This document shows positions 1-6,884 of a DNA stretch of 64,000 nt, in pieces. Origin of the DNA: an uncultured Bacteriovorax sp. Its GTDB lineage: Bacteria > Bdellovibrionota > Bacteriovoracia > Bacteriovoracales > Bacteriovoracaceae. Made by a program: the position numbers and the translations under genes. The stretch spans positions 1-64,000 of the forward strand of contig CAMLRB010000001.1 of NCBI GenBank assembly GCA_946482295.1, read 5' to 3'. The number at the start of each line of letters is the position of its first letter. The stretch's first letter is position 1. The notes below the pieces were generated by a model, which was given only the letters and a program-made list of their open reading frames with translations, did no database searches and had not been told where the DNA came from.

Positions 1-260
1 AAATCCTTTGCTTTAAATGTTTCAAAAAAGATGTAAAGTGGAATTAGACCATCTCTCAATGATACCGTTTTATTCTTTTCAACTTCCTTAAAATCATGTC
101 CACCAAACAAAAGCACAGGTGAATGATTTCCAAAAAACTCCTGTGAGAATGGTGACAAGTAATGCAAATAAAGATCGTCTTTAAAATCATTACTTTGTTT
201 TTTATTAAGGTATGTATTTTTGATGAGCTCAAAGCCCCATTGAACATATTGATCTGTCAT
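1..260 (-). CDS. Partner protein of unknown family, N-terminal part only (unit A)
   Basis: The gene starts at ATG 260-258 and runs off the left edge, so 86 codons are visible. It overlaps the stop of the upstream glycosyltransferase gene by 4 bases (ATGA), which implies translational coupling. The visible part closely resembles the N-terminus of the 331-residue protein encoded at 1598-2593: both share an LSPF segment near residue 37, LLFGG near residue 50 and RDGLIPL near residue 70. I do not recognise the family and see no signal peptide or membrane segment. The repeated pairing with a glycosyltransferase suggests the two proteins act together, for example in acceptor binding; that is inference. 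The truncation is caused by the window edge, not by a mutation. Confidence 0.8.
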   Translation of the reverse strand, partial: MTDQYVQWGFELIKNTYLNKKQSNDFKDDLYLHYLSPFSQEFFGNHSPVLLFGGHDFKEVEKNKTVSLRDGLIPLYIFFETFKAKD

Positions 261-1597
261 AGGTCCCACTTATTCTCTGTATTGCCAGAGATGTAATGTT
301 GGTAAACTTCATTATAAAAGGTGTCACTGGAGGGTGTCAGTTGCTTGCTTAGTTCTTTCCAAACCTTTACTGACCAAAATTCATTGGAATAATATCCAAG
401 CGACCATTTAAATCCGCTAAATACTGAGTATGGTTTTTTCAAAATAGCTTCAAGCTTTGGTGTTGAACCTATAATTCCAAACTCTGATATAAAATCTTTC
501 GCCCTACGCTCACGGATATTATTATCTATTTCAACGCTAAATTTTTTATAAAAATTGAGAAGAGTTCCAACTTTTAATAAATGCCCGTAGGGAGTGAGCT
601 TAACACTCATCAAATAACAATCCCATTTAGGATTAGCGAATGACGAGTAGCCTCCCCAGTCAGTCAACAAGCTAGGTAGCCCACAACTTAGTGCTTCAGC
701 AGGAGACATACCATAATCTTCATCATGATAAAGGCTTAGGCTCACAAACATATCTGCACCATTCTTCAACAACCTTAATTCTTTTTTTCCTTGGTGACCA
801 AAAAAGTGAATGTTTTTTCTACATCCGGGATCAAGTGTTTCCATTAGATTGTTTATTTTGGCAAATAAGTATCCTTCGCGGGTCCCAACCCCCATGAACG
901 TTGCACCTATATCATCAAACGAACCTACAATCCAAAGATGGGCCTTTCCAGTTGAATACTTGTAAATTTCCTGGAATTCTTGCACGAGAACATCGACATT
1001 TTTTTGTAAACTTACTCGTCCACTATAAAGGATAACCCTCTCATCTAACTTTATCCCATATTTCTTTCTAGTTTGTTCACGCTCTTCTTCACTGAAGTAA
1101 TATTCACTTTCATTAACTGGGAATAAAAACTGCTCAAGTGTCGAGTCACTTTCTGAAAAGAAATTCATCAAACGTTTTTGAGATTCAGATGCCACAATAA
1201 ACTTAACTGGATGTCCTTTCAGTTTTTGAGAGAGTCTTTGCCAGTCAGATGCAAAAAAAGTGAAATCTCCGTAGACGTGGAAAACAAGAGGAGGAAGTTT
1301 GCTGTATTCGATATAAAATTCAAAATAAAGTAAGATCTTAGGCGGATTTGGAACATGATCAACCAGCACAATCTCCGAAAAATTCTCTTTTTTAATTAAA
1401 TCAACAAGTGATTCTATAATATTGTGTCCGTGAATAAATTCTTCTTTCAAGAACAATTCTGGAATATCAAAATAGGTAATCTTTGCACCCTTCTCTTTCA
1501 AATTTTCGTACGCCACTTGAAGATTTGGAGAGATTACTTTACAGCTACCCCATGAAGAAAGCTTTGAAGAACGAATTATAAGAATATTTTTTTTCAT
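257..1597 (-). CDS. GT-B glycosyltransferase, GT4-like (unit A)
   Basis: This 446-residue protein has the look of a cytoplasmic retaining GT-B glycosyltransferase. A donor-side loop SGRVSLQKN lies at residues 192-200, and the EX7E motif (E293 to E301, in EDYGMSPAE) is followed by an ALSCGLP segment, as in family GT4. The N-terminus is unusual: a short strand followed by SSWGSCKVISPNL at residues 14-26, also present in the paralogue at 2590-3921. A VYGDFT segment lies near residue 108. It has no signal peptide or membrane helix. The gene overlaps its downstream partner by 4 bases and sits 1 base after the upstream gene, so it is part of a minus-strand operon of two GT/partner units. The donor sugar and acceptor cannot be read from sequence; a peptide acceptor is suggested only by the adjacent RiPP-like operon. 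Confidence 0.85.
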   Translation of the reverse strand: MKKNILIIRSSKLSSWGSCKVISPNLQVAYENLKEKGAKITYFDIPELFLKEEFIHGHNIIESLVDLIKKENFSEIVLVDHVPNPPKILLYFEFYIEYSKLPPLVFHVYGDFTFFASDWQRLSQKLKGHPVKFIVASESQKRLMNFFSESDSTLEQFLFPVNESEYYFSEEEREQTRKKYGIKLDERVILYSGRVSLQKNVDVLVQEFQEIYKYSTGKAHLWIVGSFDDIGATFMGVGTREGYLFAKINNLMETLDPGCRKNIHFFGHQGKKELRLLKNGADMFVSLSLYHDEDYGMSPAEALSCGLPSLLTDWGGYSSFANPKWDCYLMSVKLTPYGHLLKVGTLLNFYKKFSVEIDNNIRERRAKDFISEFGIIGSTPKLEAILKKPYSVFSGFKWSLGYYSNEFWSVKVWKELSKQLTPSSDTFYNEVYQHYISGNTENKWDL

Positions 1598-2593
1598 TTA
1601 ATTCAGCTCAATATTTTTATAGTAACGCTTGATGTATGTTCCATACCATTTTTCCCAACCAGCTCCAATATTTCTTGGATTGGTCCCTTTTTCAATAATT
1701 TTTCTTAAATAAGGCAATTGTTGATCTGAAAGTGGATCAATATATTTGGGACAATTTTTTTCATCAAGCTTATATATTTTCATTCGGTGATATAAACTCA
1801 ATGGAATTGAATTCACTTCAACGAGAGGTTCTTTTTCTACTTCTGTCTTGAGCAAGCCAGCTCCTCGAGACAAGAACAAATGAAGCGGAAAAGTGTCTTT
1901 GATAAAATGACCTCTATTAATTTCACAATACATGGAATTTTTCAAATTTATTTCATTTTTCAATATCTGCCATTCAGGAAACTTAATATCCAGCTTAAAT
2001 TCTTTAAAAAGTATTTTGGCATATCCAAAAATATTTTCATCTTGCCATCTCCCCCACAAGTCAGTTCTCTTGTTGGGAAAATAACCAATAATCTCCATGC
2101 CATCGATATTCTTTTTGCCTAAAGATTTCGCTATAAACTCAATGTCCTCTGCAAACTCATCTGGATCGGCCAAAGTTTCGTTTGGACTTCCCATGATAAT
2201 TAATCTTTGTGGGGGATTTTTTTGTGAGTATGTCGTATTTGCGACAATATCATAATATGTGACAGATTCGCGCCATTCTTCTGGCACAATAAACCAAAGA
2301 TCTTTATGAATCATCAGTTTAACTTTTTCTGGCTTAAGTGTGTTATCTCTGAAAAACATTGATAAAGGGATAAGACCATCACGAATTGTCCAAAGATTCT
2401 TTTTCATAAGTTGGGCCACATCAACTCCACCAAACAACAATGCTGGATTTGTTGGTCCAAAATATTTTTCAGCAAATGGACTAAGATAACTTAAGTAAGT
2501 TCTTTCTTGATCAGTAATCGTTTCAGTATTATTTAAATAATAGTTTTGAATGAAATCATAACTCCACTGAACAATTTCTTTTTGCTTTGTCAT
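1598..2593 (-). CDS. Partner protein of unknown family, full length (unit B)
   Basis: This is a 331-residue protein that I do not recognise. It lacks a signal peptide and obvious membrane segments and is rich in Trp and Tyr. Segments shared with the partial gene at 1-260 are LSPF (37-40), LLFGG (52-56) and RDGLIPL (71-77). Its C-terminal half holds FPEWQI and, further on, FPLHLFLSRGAGLL. Both have weaker counterparts (FSEWKI and VFNVLLANGAELE) in the 163-residue protein at 5813-6304, so all three are probably one family, the last one shortened. The start ATG at 2593 overlaps the stop of the glycosyltransferase at 2590-3921 by 4 bases, so the two are very likely made together. Function is unknown; an accessory, acceptor-binding or carrier role for the glycosyltransferase is a guess. 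Confidence 0.8.
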   Translation of the reverse strand: MTKQKEIVQWSYDFIQNYYLNNTETITDQERTYLSYLSPFAEKYFGPTNPALLFGGVDVAQLMKKNLWTIRDGLIPLSMFFRDNTLKPEKVKLMIHKDLWFIVPEEWRESVTYYDIVANTTYSQKNPPQRLIIMGSPNETLADPDEFAEDIEFIAKSLGKKNIDGMEIIGYFPNKRTDLWGRWQDENIFGYAKILFKEFKLDIKFPEWQILKNEINLKNSMYCEINRGHFIKDTFPLHLFLSRGAGLLKTEVEKEPLVEVNSIPLSLYHRMKIYKLDEKNCPKYIDPLSDQQLPYLRKIIEKGTNPRNIGAGWEKWYGTYIKRYYKNIELN

Positions 2594-3921
2594 TTCTCAG
2601 TTCCTTCCAGGGCAGAGATATAATTCTTGTACACATTAAAATAAAAACTACGGCGATCTGGATTCAAAAATTTATTTAACTTACTTTTTGACCAGTTCAT
2701 ACTAAGAGCATTTGAGTATTGCTCTAAATACCAGTTGAAGCCAGAAAAAGGAGTGATATCTTTTTGCAATATCTGCTGAAGCATTGAAACATTAGTTTTG
2801 ATTGAAAAGCATTTTTGAAACTCAAGGGCACGATCGACTCGAGACTCTTCAAGTTGCATTTTATTTTTTATAATTTTTGAAAAAAAGTTGGAGATTTCAT
2901 CAGTATCAATTTCCAAACCAAACTCTGTGATATCGACATTCACGAGATCACATATCCATTTATTTGAGTTGGCAAAAGAATTGTAACCTCCCCAGTCTGT
3001 TAACAATGACGGAAGTCCAGTGCTCAGGGCTTCAGCTGGTGACATTCCATAGTCTTCATCATGATAGAGGCTTAGACTAACGAAGCAGTCTGCACCCGCT
3101 TTCAGTTTTCTTAAATTGTTTTTTGATTGATGTCCTAGAAAATGAATATCATTTTTTATTTCTGGATTTAGACTTTGAAGCAGTAGTTGCATTTTATGAA
3201 ACATATATCCATGGAATGTGCTGTAACCTAAAAAATCTGCTCCTACATCATCAAATGCACCTGCTATATAAAGTTTGAGATTTGAATTTTTAGCTTTCTC
3301 GTCAGCAAACCGTCTGATCAAAGTATCAACATTCTTCTGCAAACTAATTCTTCCAGAATAAAGAATCATGAAGTCATCTCGACCTAGCTTCAATTCTTCT
3401 CTCGTTTCATTTCTTTCTTTCAAGCTATAAAAATAATCGTCTTCATTAACGGGAAAGCAAAGCTTGTGAACTGATGACTTAGAGTCTTCCAGAAAAAAAT
3501 TAACTAAACGCTTTTGGGAATCAGAAGCAACGATAAAACAAATTTGATGATCTCTTAACTCGTTATTGAGAAAAAGCCATTCCGATGCAAAATATGTAAA
3601 ATCTCCATAAATGTGAAAAATGAGTGGAGGTAGCTTACTCAATTGCATATGCAACGAGAGATGACCCAATACGCTGGATGGAACAGGAAGATGATCTATG
3701 AAGATGATTCGCTCAGGCTTCCATTCGATGATTTTATTTTTTAGTTTTTCAATTGATGAATGTTTCGAAGCCAATTCGGATTTTATAATTTCTTGCGGTA
3801 CACTGAACCACTCTATTTGATGATTTGTTAACTGAAGATATAATTCATGCAAGTTTGGTGAGATGACTTTGCAACTTCCCCAACTGGATTCATCCTGGCT
3901 CTTAATCAGCAACAGCTTCAT
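2590..3921 (-). CDS. GT-B glycosyltransferase, GT4-like (unit B)
   Basis: A 443-residue paralogue of the protein at 257-1597, alike along most of its length. It has SSWGSCKVISPNL at residues 12-24, IYGDFT near 104, SGRISLQKN at 189-197 and an EX7E motif E289 to E297 (EDYGMSPAE) followed by ALSTGLP. These are GT4 features of the GT-B fold. It is the first gene of the minus-strand operon. An AAGGA Shine-Dalgarno lies 7 bases before the ATG at 3921. It is divergent from the peptide operon starting at 4163, with 241 bases between the two starts. The near repetition of a GT plus partner unit indicates tandem duplication followed by divergence, so the two enzymes may add different sugars or act on different sites. 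Substrate is unknown. Confidence 0.85.
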   Translation of the reverse strand: MKLLLIKSQDESSWGSCKVISPNLHELYLQLTNHQIEWFSVPQEIIKSELASKHSSIEKLKNKIIEWKPERIIFIDHLPVPSSVLGHLSLHMQLSKLPPLIFHIYGDFTYFASEWLFLNNELRDHQICFIVASDSQKRLVNFFLEDSKSSVHKLCFPVNEDDYFYSLKERNETREELKLGRDDFMILYSGRISLQKNVDTLIRRFADEKAKNSNLKLYIAGAFDDVGADFLGYSTFHGYMFHKMQLLLQSLNPEIKNDIHFLGHQSKNNLRKLKAGADCFVSLSLYHDEDYGMSPAEALSTGLPSLLTDWGGYNSFANSNKWICDLVNVDITEFGLEIDTDEISNFFSKIIKNKMQLEESRVDRALEFQKCFSIKTNVSMLQQILQKDITPFSGFNWYLEQYSNALSMNWSKSKLNKFLNPDRRSFYFNVYKNYISALEGTEK

Positions 3922-4111
3922 TCACGTTCCTTATTCTAGTGACATACATTATCTCAATGAAGTCCTTGATAATTCCATCCTTTTTTTATTACGGACTTGG
4001 GGAGCGTCCATAAATACTGCCAATAGCCTACCATTTGAGTCGGACATCAATTGCCATCTATTGAATAGGGCCACACAACCTCAAGAAATCATTTGCCCAA
4101 ATATTGCACAT

Positions 4112-4139
4112 TTGTAAATTGGTGCATTTACATTATACT
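4112..4139 (+). promoter_or_regulatory. Putative promoter of the peptide operon
   Basis: A -35-like TTGTAA (4112-4117) and a -10-like TATACT (4134-4139) are separated by 16 bases and lie 24 bases before the precursor start codon. An AAGGA Shine-Dalgarno (4148-4152) is correctly spaced from the ATG at 4163. The same bases read on the minus strand give a perfect TATAAT (4132-4137), so the -10 could serve both directions, although I see no good minus-strand -35. Confidence 0.5.
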
Positions 4140-4162
4140 GAGATTATAAGGATAAGCATTTC

Positions 4163-4315
4163 ATGAAAAAAGAAGACGAAAATAGTCAACCAAATGGCAG
4201 TGACGAGGGGCAAATTGAAAAGCCATACTTCGGAACTTTAAAGCCTCTTACGGCCATTCAGATCATCAGTCTAATTGTTCCTTCGAGCCCAGTAGGGGCC
4301 GGTGCTTGCTATTAA
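4163..4315 (+). CDS. Putative RiPP precursor peptide
   Basis: A 50-residue ORF, too short for usual gene calling, with a good Shine-Dalgarno (AAGGA, 10 bases before the ATG) and a promoter-like sequence just upstream. The N-terminal 20 residues are hydrophilic and acidic (MKKEDENSQPNGSDEGQIEK), followed by PYFGTLKPLT and a hydrophobic stretch, then a small-residue C-terminus SSPVGAGACY. This leader/core layout, and its position one codon before a PqqD-like recognition protein, are what one expects of a ribosomally made, post-translationally modified peptide. The TAA is followed directly by the ATG of the next gene, so translation is coupled. Possible modification sites are the two Ser at 41-42, Cys49, Tyr50 and upstream Thr/Ser. 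No double-glycine cleavage motif or dedicated protease is seen. I recognise no named RiPP class; precursor status is inference from context. Confidence 0.65.
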   Translation: MKKEDENSQPNGSDEGQIEKPYFGTLKPLTAIQIISLIVPSSPVGAGACY

Positions 4316-4615
4316 ATGAAGTATGCAAATTTCTACCCTAAACTCGAAGCTCAAATTTTTCCCAGCAACACAAGTCGCGAAGAACTTTTTCTTTTTAATT
4401 CCAGTACCAATCGAGGTTTTTCACTTGATGGAGTTGCCGCTGATATTTGCAAGAAATTTACTGGCGATAAAAAACTCTCTGACATTGTAAGTGAAGTTGA
4501 ATCAGAACGAAAGTTAGTATCAGGACTTTTTAATAAAGAGATCGATGATCTTCTCAATGAATTGGAAAATTTCAAACTAGTGAGCTTTCACGAGGATCCA
4601 CAAAGCTCCACGTAG
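4316..4615 (+). CDS. PqqD-like RiPP recognition element protein
   Basis: A 99-residue protein with the PqqD/RRE layout: a beta-rich N-terminus with ELFLFNSSTNRGFSLDGVA (residues 23-41), then helices carrying ADICKKFTGDKKLSDIV (42-58) and a C-terminal winged-helix-like end with EIDDLLNELENFKLV (75-89). PqqD-family proteins are small chaperones that bind the leader of a precursor peptide and present it to modifying enzymes. The gene begins on the base after the stop codon of the 50-residue peptide and is followed 7 bases later by a glycosyltransferase gene, so the likely client is that peptide and the likely enzymes are those downstream. No radical SAM gene, the classic PqqD partner, lies in this operon; the nearest are HemW at 6872 and the cluster from 15381. 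Assignment is by pattern, not by search. Confidence 0.75.
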   Translation: MKYANFYPKLEAQIFPSNTSREELFLFNSSTNRGFSLDGVAADICKKFTGDKKLSDIVSEVESERKLVSGLFNKEIDDLLNELENFKLVSFHEDPQSST

Positions 4616-4622
4616 AGACTTC

Positions 4623-5816
4623 ATGCAAATAATTCTACTCACGTCCGAAGCTGATGATCAGGATAGTGTGACTAAGATAAGTCATAATCTCGCTCAACTT
4701 TATTCGAAGCTTTTTTCTAATATCAAGACAGTACCGATTGAGAGCGTTCGCTTAGACAAAAGCGCCATTCGCTACATAGTCATCCACCCACTTGTAGTAA
4801 CCCACCCCCTGTTTCATCAACTCTTAGAAACTTCAAACCCATTAAGCGAGTTTGTTTTTCATCTATTTGGTGACTATACAAGGAAGAGTTCCTTCTATTT
4901 GAAATTAGAAAATGCATTACTGGGTAAAAAGATAACTTGGGTAACGGCATCTACTAGTTTTAAAAAATTAGTTGAAAAAACTTTAAAACAGGCTTCAGTG
5001 TCGCTTCTCCCCTTCCCACTTGATCTCAATTCTTTTCAAGTATCAGAGAAGCTTCGTTTACAGACACGTGAGCAATTAGGTCTTCAAACCACAGACAAAC
5101 TATTTCTCTATAGTGGACGTCTCTCACCTCAAAAAAACATAATCCAACTTATTGAGGAATTCCACAACTGGCATGCCGAAAATCCTCGGTTTCATCTCGC
5201 TTTAATTGGTCATTTAGATCATTTTGAGAATCCAACTTTTTTCGAAAAAAAATACAGACCAGGAGAATATTTTTTTGAGTTATCAACTTTACTTAAAAAA
5301 CTTAATAACAAAAATATTCATATCATAGAGCACTCCACTCATTCGAAGCTTAATGCCTATTATAATGCTGCTGATCTCTTTATGAGTTTTTCTCTTTATC
5401 ATGATGAAGATTATGGCTATTCGCCGCTAGAAGCACTTGCATCCGGATGCCCTTGTCTCTTAACTCGTTGGTGTGGTTTTAAAGACACCTTGAAAGCAGC
5501 ATCGCAATTTGGCATTGGCAAAAAAATCGTGTTTGAGAACAATGAACTTAAATTTGAAAAAACTGATGTTCATTCACTAACAAATATTCTGCAAATTGAT
5601 CTCGCAGATCGCAGAAGACTGGCAAATACCATACACAACACTTTGGACTATTCCATTTTAGGCGATAGACTTCTTGAAATCTTAAACGAAGGCACGACCT
5701 TTAAAGGATTCACAGAAGAATTTAGCGCACTCGCCATAAACTTACTAACTCCTTCAATCCCACCTAACGAAAAACAATACGAACATTTTTATCATTCGTT
5801 TTGGAGTGAAGAGTGA
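4623..5816 (+). CDS. GT-B glycosyltransferase, GT4-like (unit C, in peptide operon)
   Basis: A 397-residue GT-B enzyme related to the two minus-strand glycosyltransferases but more diverged. It has SGRLSPQKN at residues 164-172, the EX7E motif E262 to E270 (EDYGYSPLE) and ALASGCPCLL after it, while the N-terminal GSCKVISPNL segment of the paralogues is replaced by VTKISHNL. SLYHDEDYG just before the motif is conserved in all three. It follows the RRE gene by 7 bases and overlaps the next gene by 4 bases (GTGA). It probably transfers a sugar onto the peptide or onto an intermediate on its pathway; this is inference from operon position. No signal peptide, so it acts in the cytoplasm. Confidence 0.85.
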   Translation: MQIILLTSEADDQDSVTKISHNLAQLYSKLFSNIKTVPIESVRLDKSAIRYIVIHPLVVTHPLFHQLLETSNPLSEFVFHLFGDYTRKSSFYLKLENALLGKKITWVTASTSFKKLVEKTLKQASVSLLPFPLDLNSFQVSEKLRLQTREQLGLQTTDKLFLYSGRLSPQKNIIQLIEEFHNWHAENPRFHLALIGHLDHFENPTFFEKKYRPGEYFFELSTLLKKLNNKNIHIIEHSTHSKLNAYYNAADLFMSFSLYHDEDYGYSPLEALASGCPCLLTRWCGFKDTLKAASQFGIGKKIVFENNELKFEKTDVHSLTNILQIDLADRRRLANTIHNTLDYSILGDRLLEILNEGTTFKGFTEEFSALAINLLTPSIPPNEKQYEHFYHSFWSEE

Positions 5817-6304
5817 AAATTAAAAAACATTTTTCAGCTGAAGTATTCTGGAAAAATGATTTTGAAAATTATTTCTGTCCCTTTTTTGAACAGCTCTTGA
5901 AAATGGAAGATCAGAACGTGCACTTTTACACTAAAAAGAACTCTAGATGCGCTAAAAAGCTATTAATTTATATTAACGAGAAATTTAATTGCTCAACACT
6001 TGAAAAACAGCATGATAATTTCGAAACTTACTATTACATTTCTTCTCTCGCCCAAGTATCAGAGTTTGAAAAAAAATCGCTTCAGTTATTTCCCCTTTCA
6101 CTGATTCTAAAAAAGTCTCATTTTTCCGAGTGGAAAATATTCAACCCGACACCATCTGTAAATGATTGTGTCGATCCAGTTTTTAACGTTCTCTTGGCAA
6201 ATGGAGCAGAGCTCGAAACTTTAAATTGTCCTCAAACGAAGTTAATATTTGAAGAGGATTTATCATTTCAACATGGTATTAGGATTTTTAAGAATGATAA
6301 TTAA
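5813..6304 (+). CDS. Short, diverged partner protein of unknown family (unit C)
   Basis: A 163-residue protein starting at GTG 5813, which overlaps the TGA of the glycosyltransferase gene. I do not recognise a named family. By eye its C-terminal half resembles the partner protein at 1598-2593: FSEWKI aligns with FPEWQI, and VFNVLLANGAELE with LHLFLSRGAGLL, while KKLLIYI may match PQRLIIM. If so, it is a shortened member lacking the N-terminal LSPF/LLFGG/RDGLIPL part, and the GT plus partner pairing occurs three times in this locus. No signal peptide or membrane helix is visible. Function is unknown; the conserved pairing suggests an accessory role for the glycosyltransferase. Confidence 0.7.
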   Translation: MKIKKHFSAEVFWKNDFENYFCPFFEQLLKMEDQNVHFYTKKNSRCAKKLLIYINEKFNCSTLEKQHDNFETYYYISSLAQVSEFEKKSLQLFPLSLILKKSHFSEWKIFNPTPSVNDCVDPVFNVLLANGAELETLNCPQTKLIFEEDLSFQHGIRIFKNDN

Positions 6305-6884
6305 GCTTGATCAAAAGATTGATATTAAAAAGCTTAAAGACTATTTAGAGTTCGTTAAAAAAACATATCCTCCTCATTTAAAACAAAACGGCGTTTGGGG
6401 CGGTTGGTCTATCACTTCAAGCGATGGCTCAATTCACGATGGCTGGCAAGCCGGTGAAAAAGTTAATGATCCAGAAGCTACGGCCCAAACAAAAAATGAT
6501 CTACTGGAGCTATTTACTAAGAATTCTTTCACAACACCGACGCCCTTATTTAAGAATTATATCCTTGAAGTAGTTCAACGAATTAAGGAGATCGATCCCA
6601 AAATTCAACTTTCAAGAATACGCATTGCTGTCTTAGCGCCTCACGATGAGACAGAAGCTTATTGGCACATTGACGGAGATCTTCGCGACAATGAAAAGAA
6701 ATTTAGATTGCACATCCCTATTATCACTAACGAAAAATGTTTTTTTGATTATGAAAACGAGAGACATCACCTAGACGCCGATGGATCAATTTACATAATA
6801 GATGTGAGCAAAAAACATAGAGCAGTCAATCTTTCAAACGAAAGTCGCTATCATCTCATTATGAACATTCACTATTCCAGATAG
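6294..6884 (+). CDS. Aspartyl/asparaginyl beta-hydroxylase-like oxygenase
   Basis: Using ATG 6294 gives 196 residues. AGGA at 6281-6284 lies 9 bases before it, and the start overlaps the upstream stop by 11 bases. ATG 6273 and TTG 6249 are possible longer starts. The C-terminal half has the double-stranded beta-helix hallmarks of the Asp/Asn beta-hydroxylase group of Fe(II)/2-oxoglutarate enzymes: H125-I-D127 as metal ligands, RLHIPI (138-143), a distal H175 in KKHRAVN, and R185 in ESRYHLIMN, which would bind 2-oxoglutarate. The N-terminal region has WGGWS near residue 35. In RiPP pathways such enzymes hydroxylate the peptide (CinX in cinnamycin), so the 50-residue peptide is the obvious candidate substrate here, though a free-standing role is possible. 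It is the last gene of the operon and converges with hemW, overlapping it by 13 bases. Confidence 0.75.
   Translation: MIIKLDQKIDIKKLKDYLEFVKKTYPPHLKQNGVWGGWSITSSDGSIHDGWQAGEKVNDPEATAQTKNDLLELFTKNSFTTPTPLFKNYILEVVQRIKEIDPKIQLSRIRIAVLAPHDETEAYWHIDGDLRDNEKKFRLHIPIITNEKCFFDYENERHHLDADGSIYIIDVSKKHRAVNLSNESRYHLIMNIHYSR

Noticed and set aside
3949..4047. A 32-codon minus-strand ORF between the divergent operons, considered as a second precursor peptide
   Set aside because: It has no Shine-Dalgarno, and its basic composition and lack of a leader/core pattern do not resemble the plus-strand peptide.
3863..4117. An 84-codon plus-strand ORF across the divergent region
   Set aside because: It overlaps the glycosyltransferase start antisense, has no ribosome site, and its composition is not protein-like.
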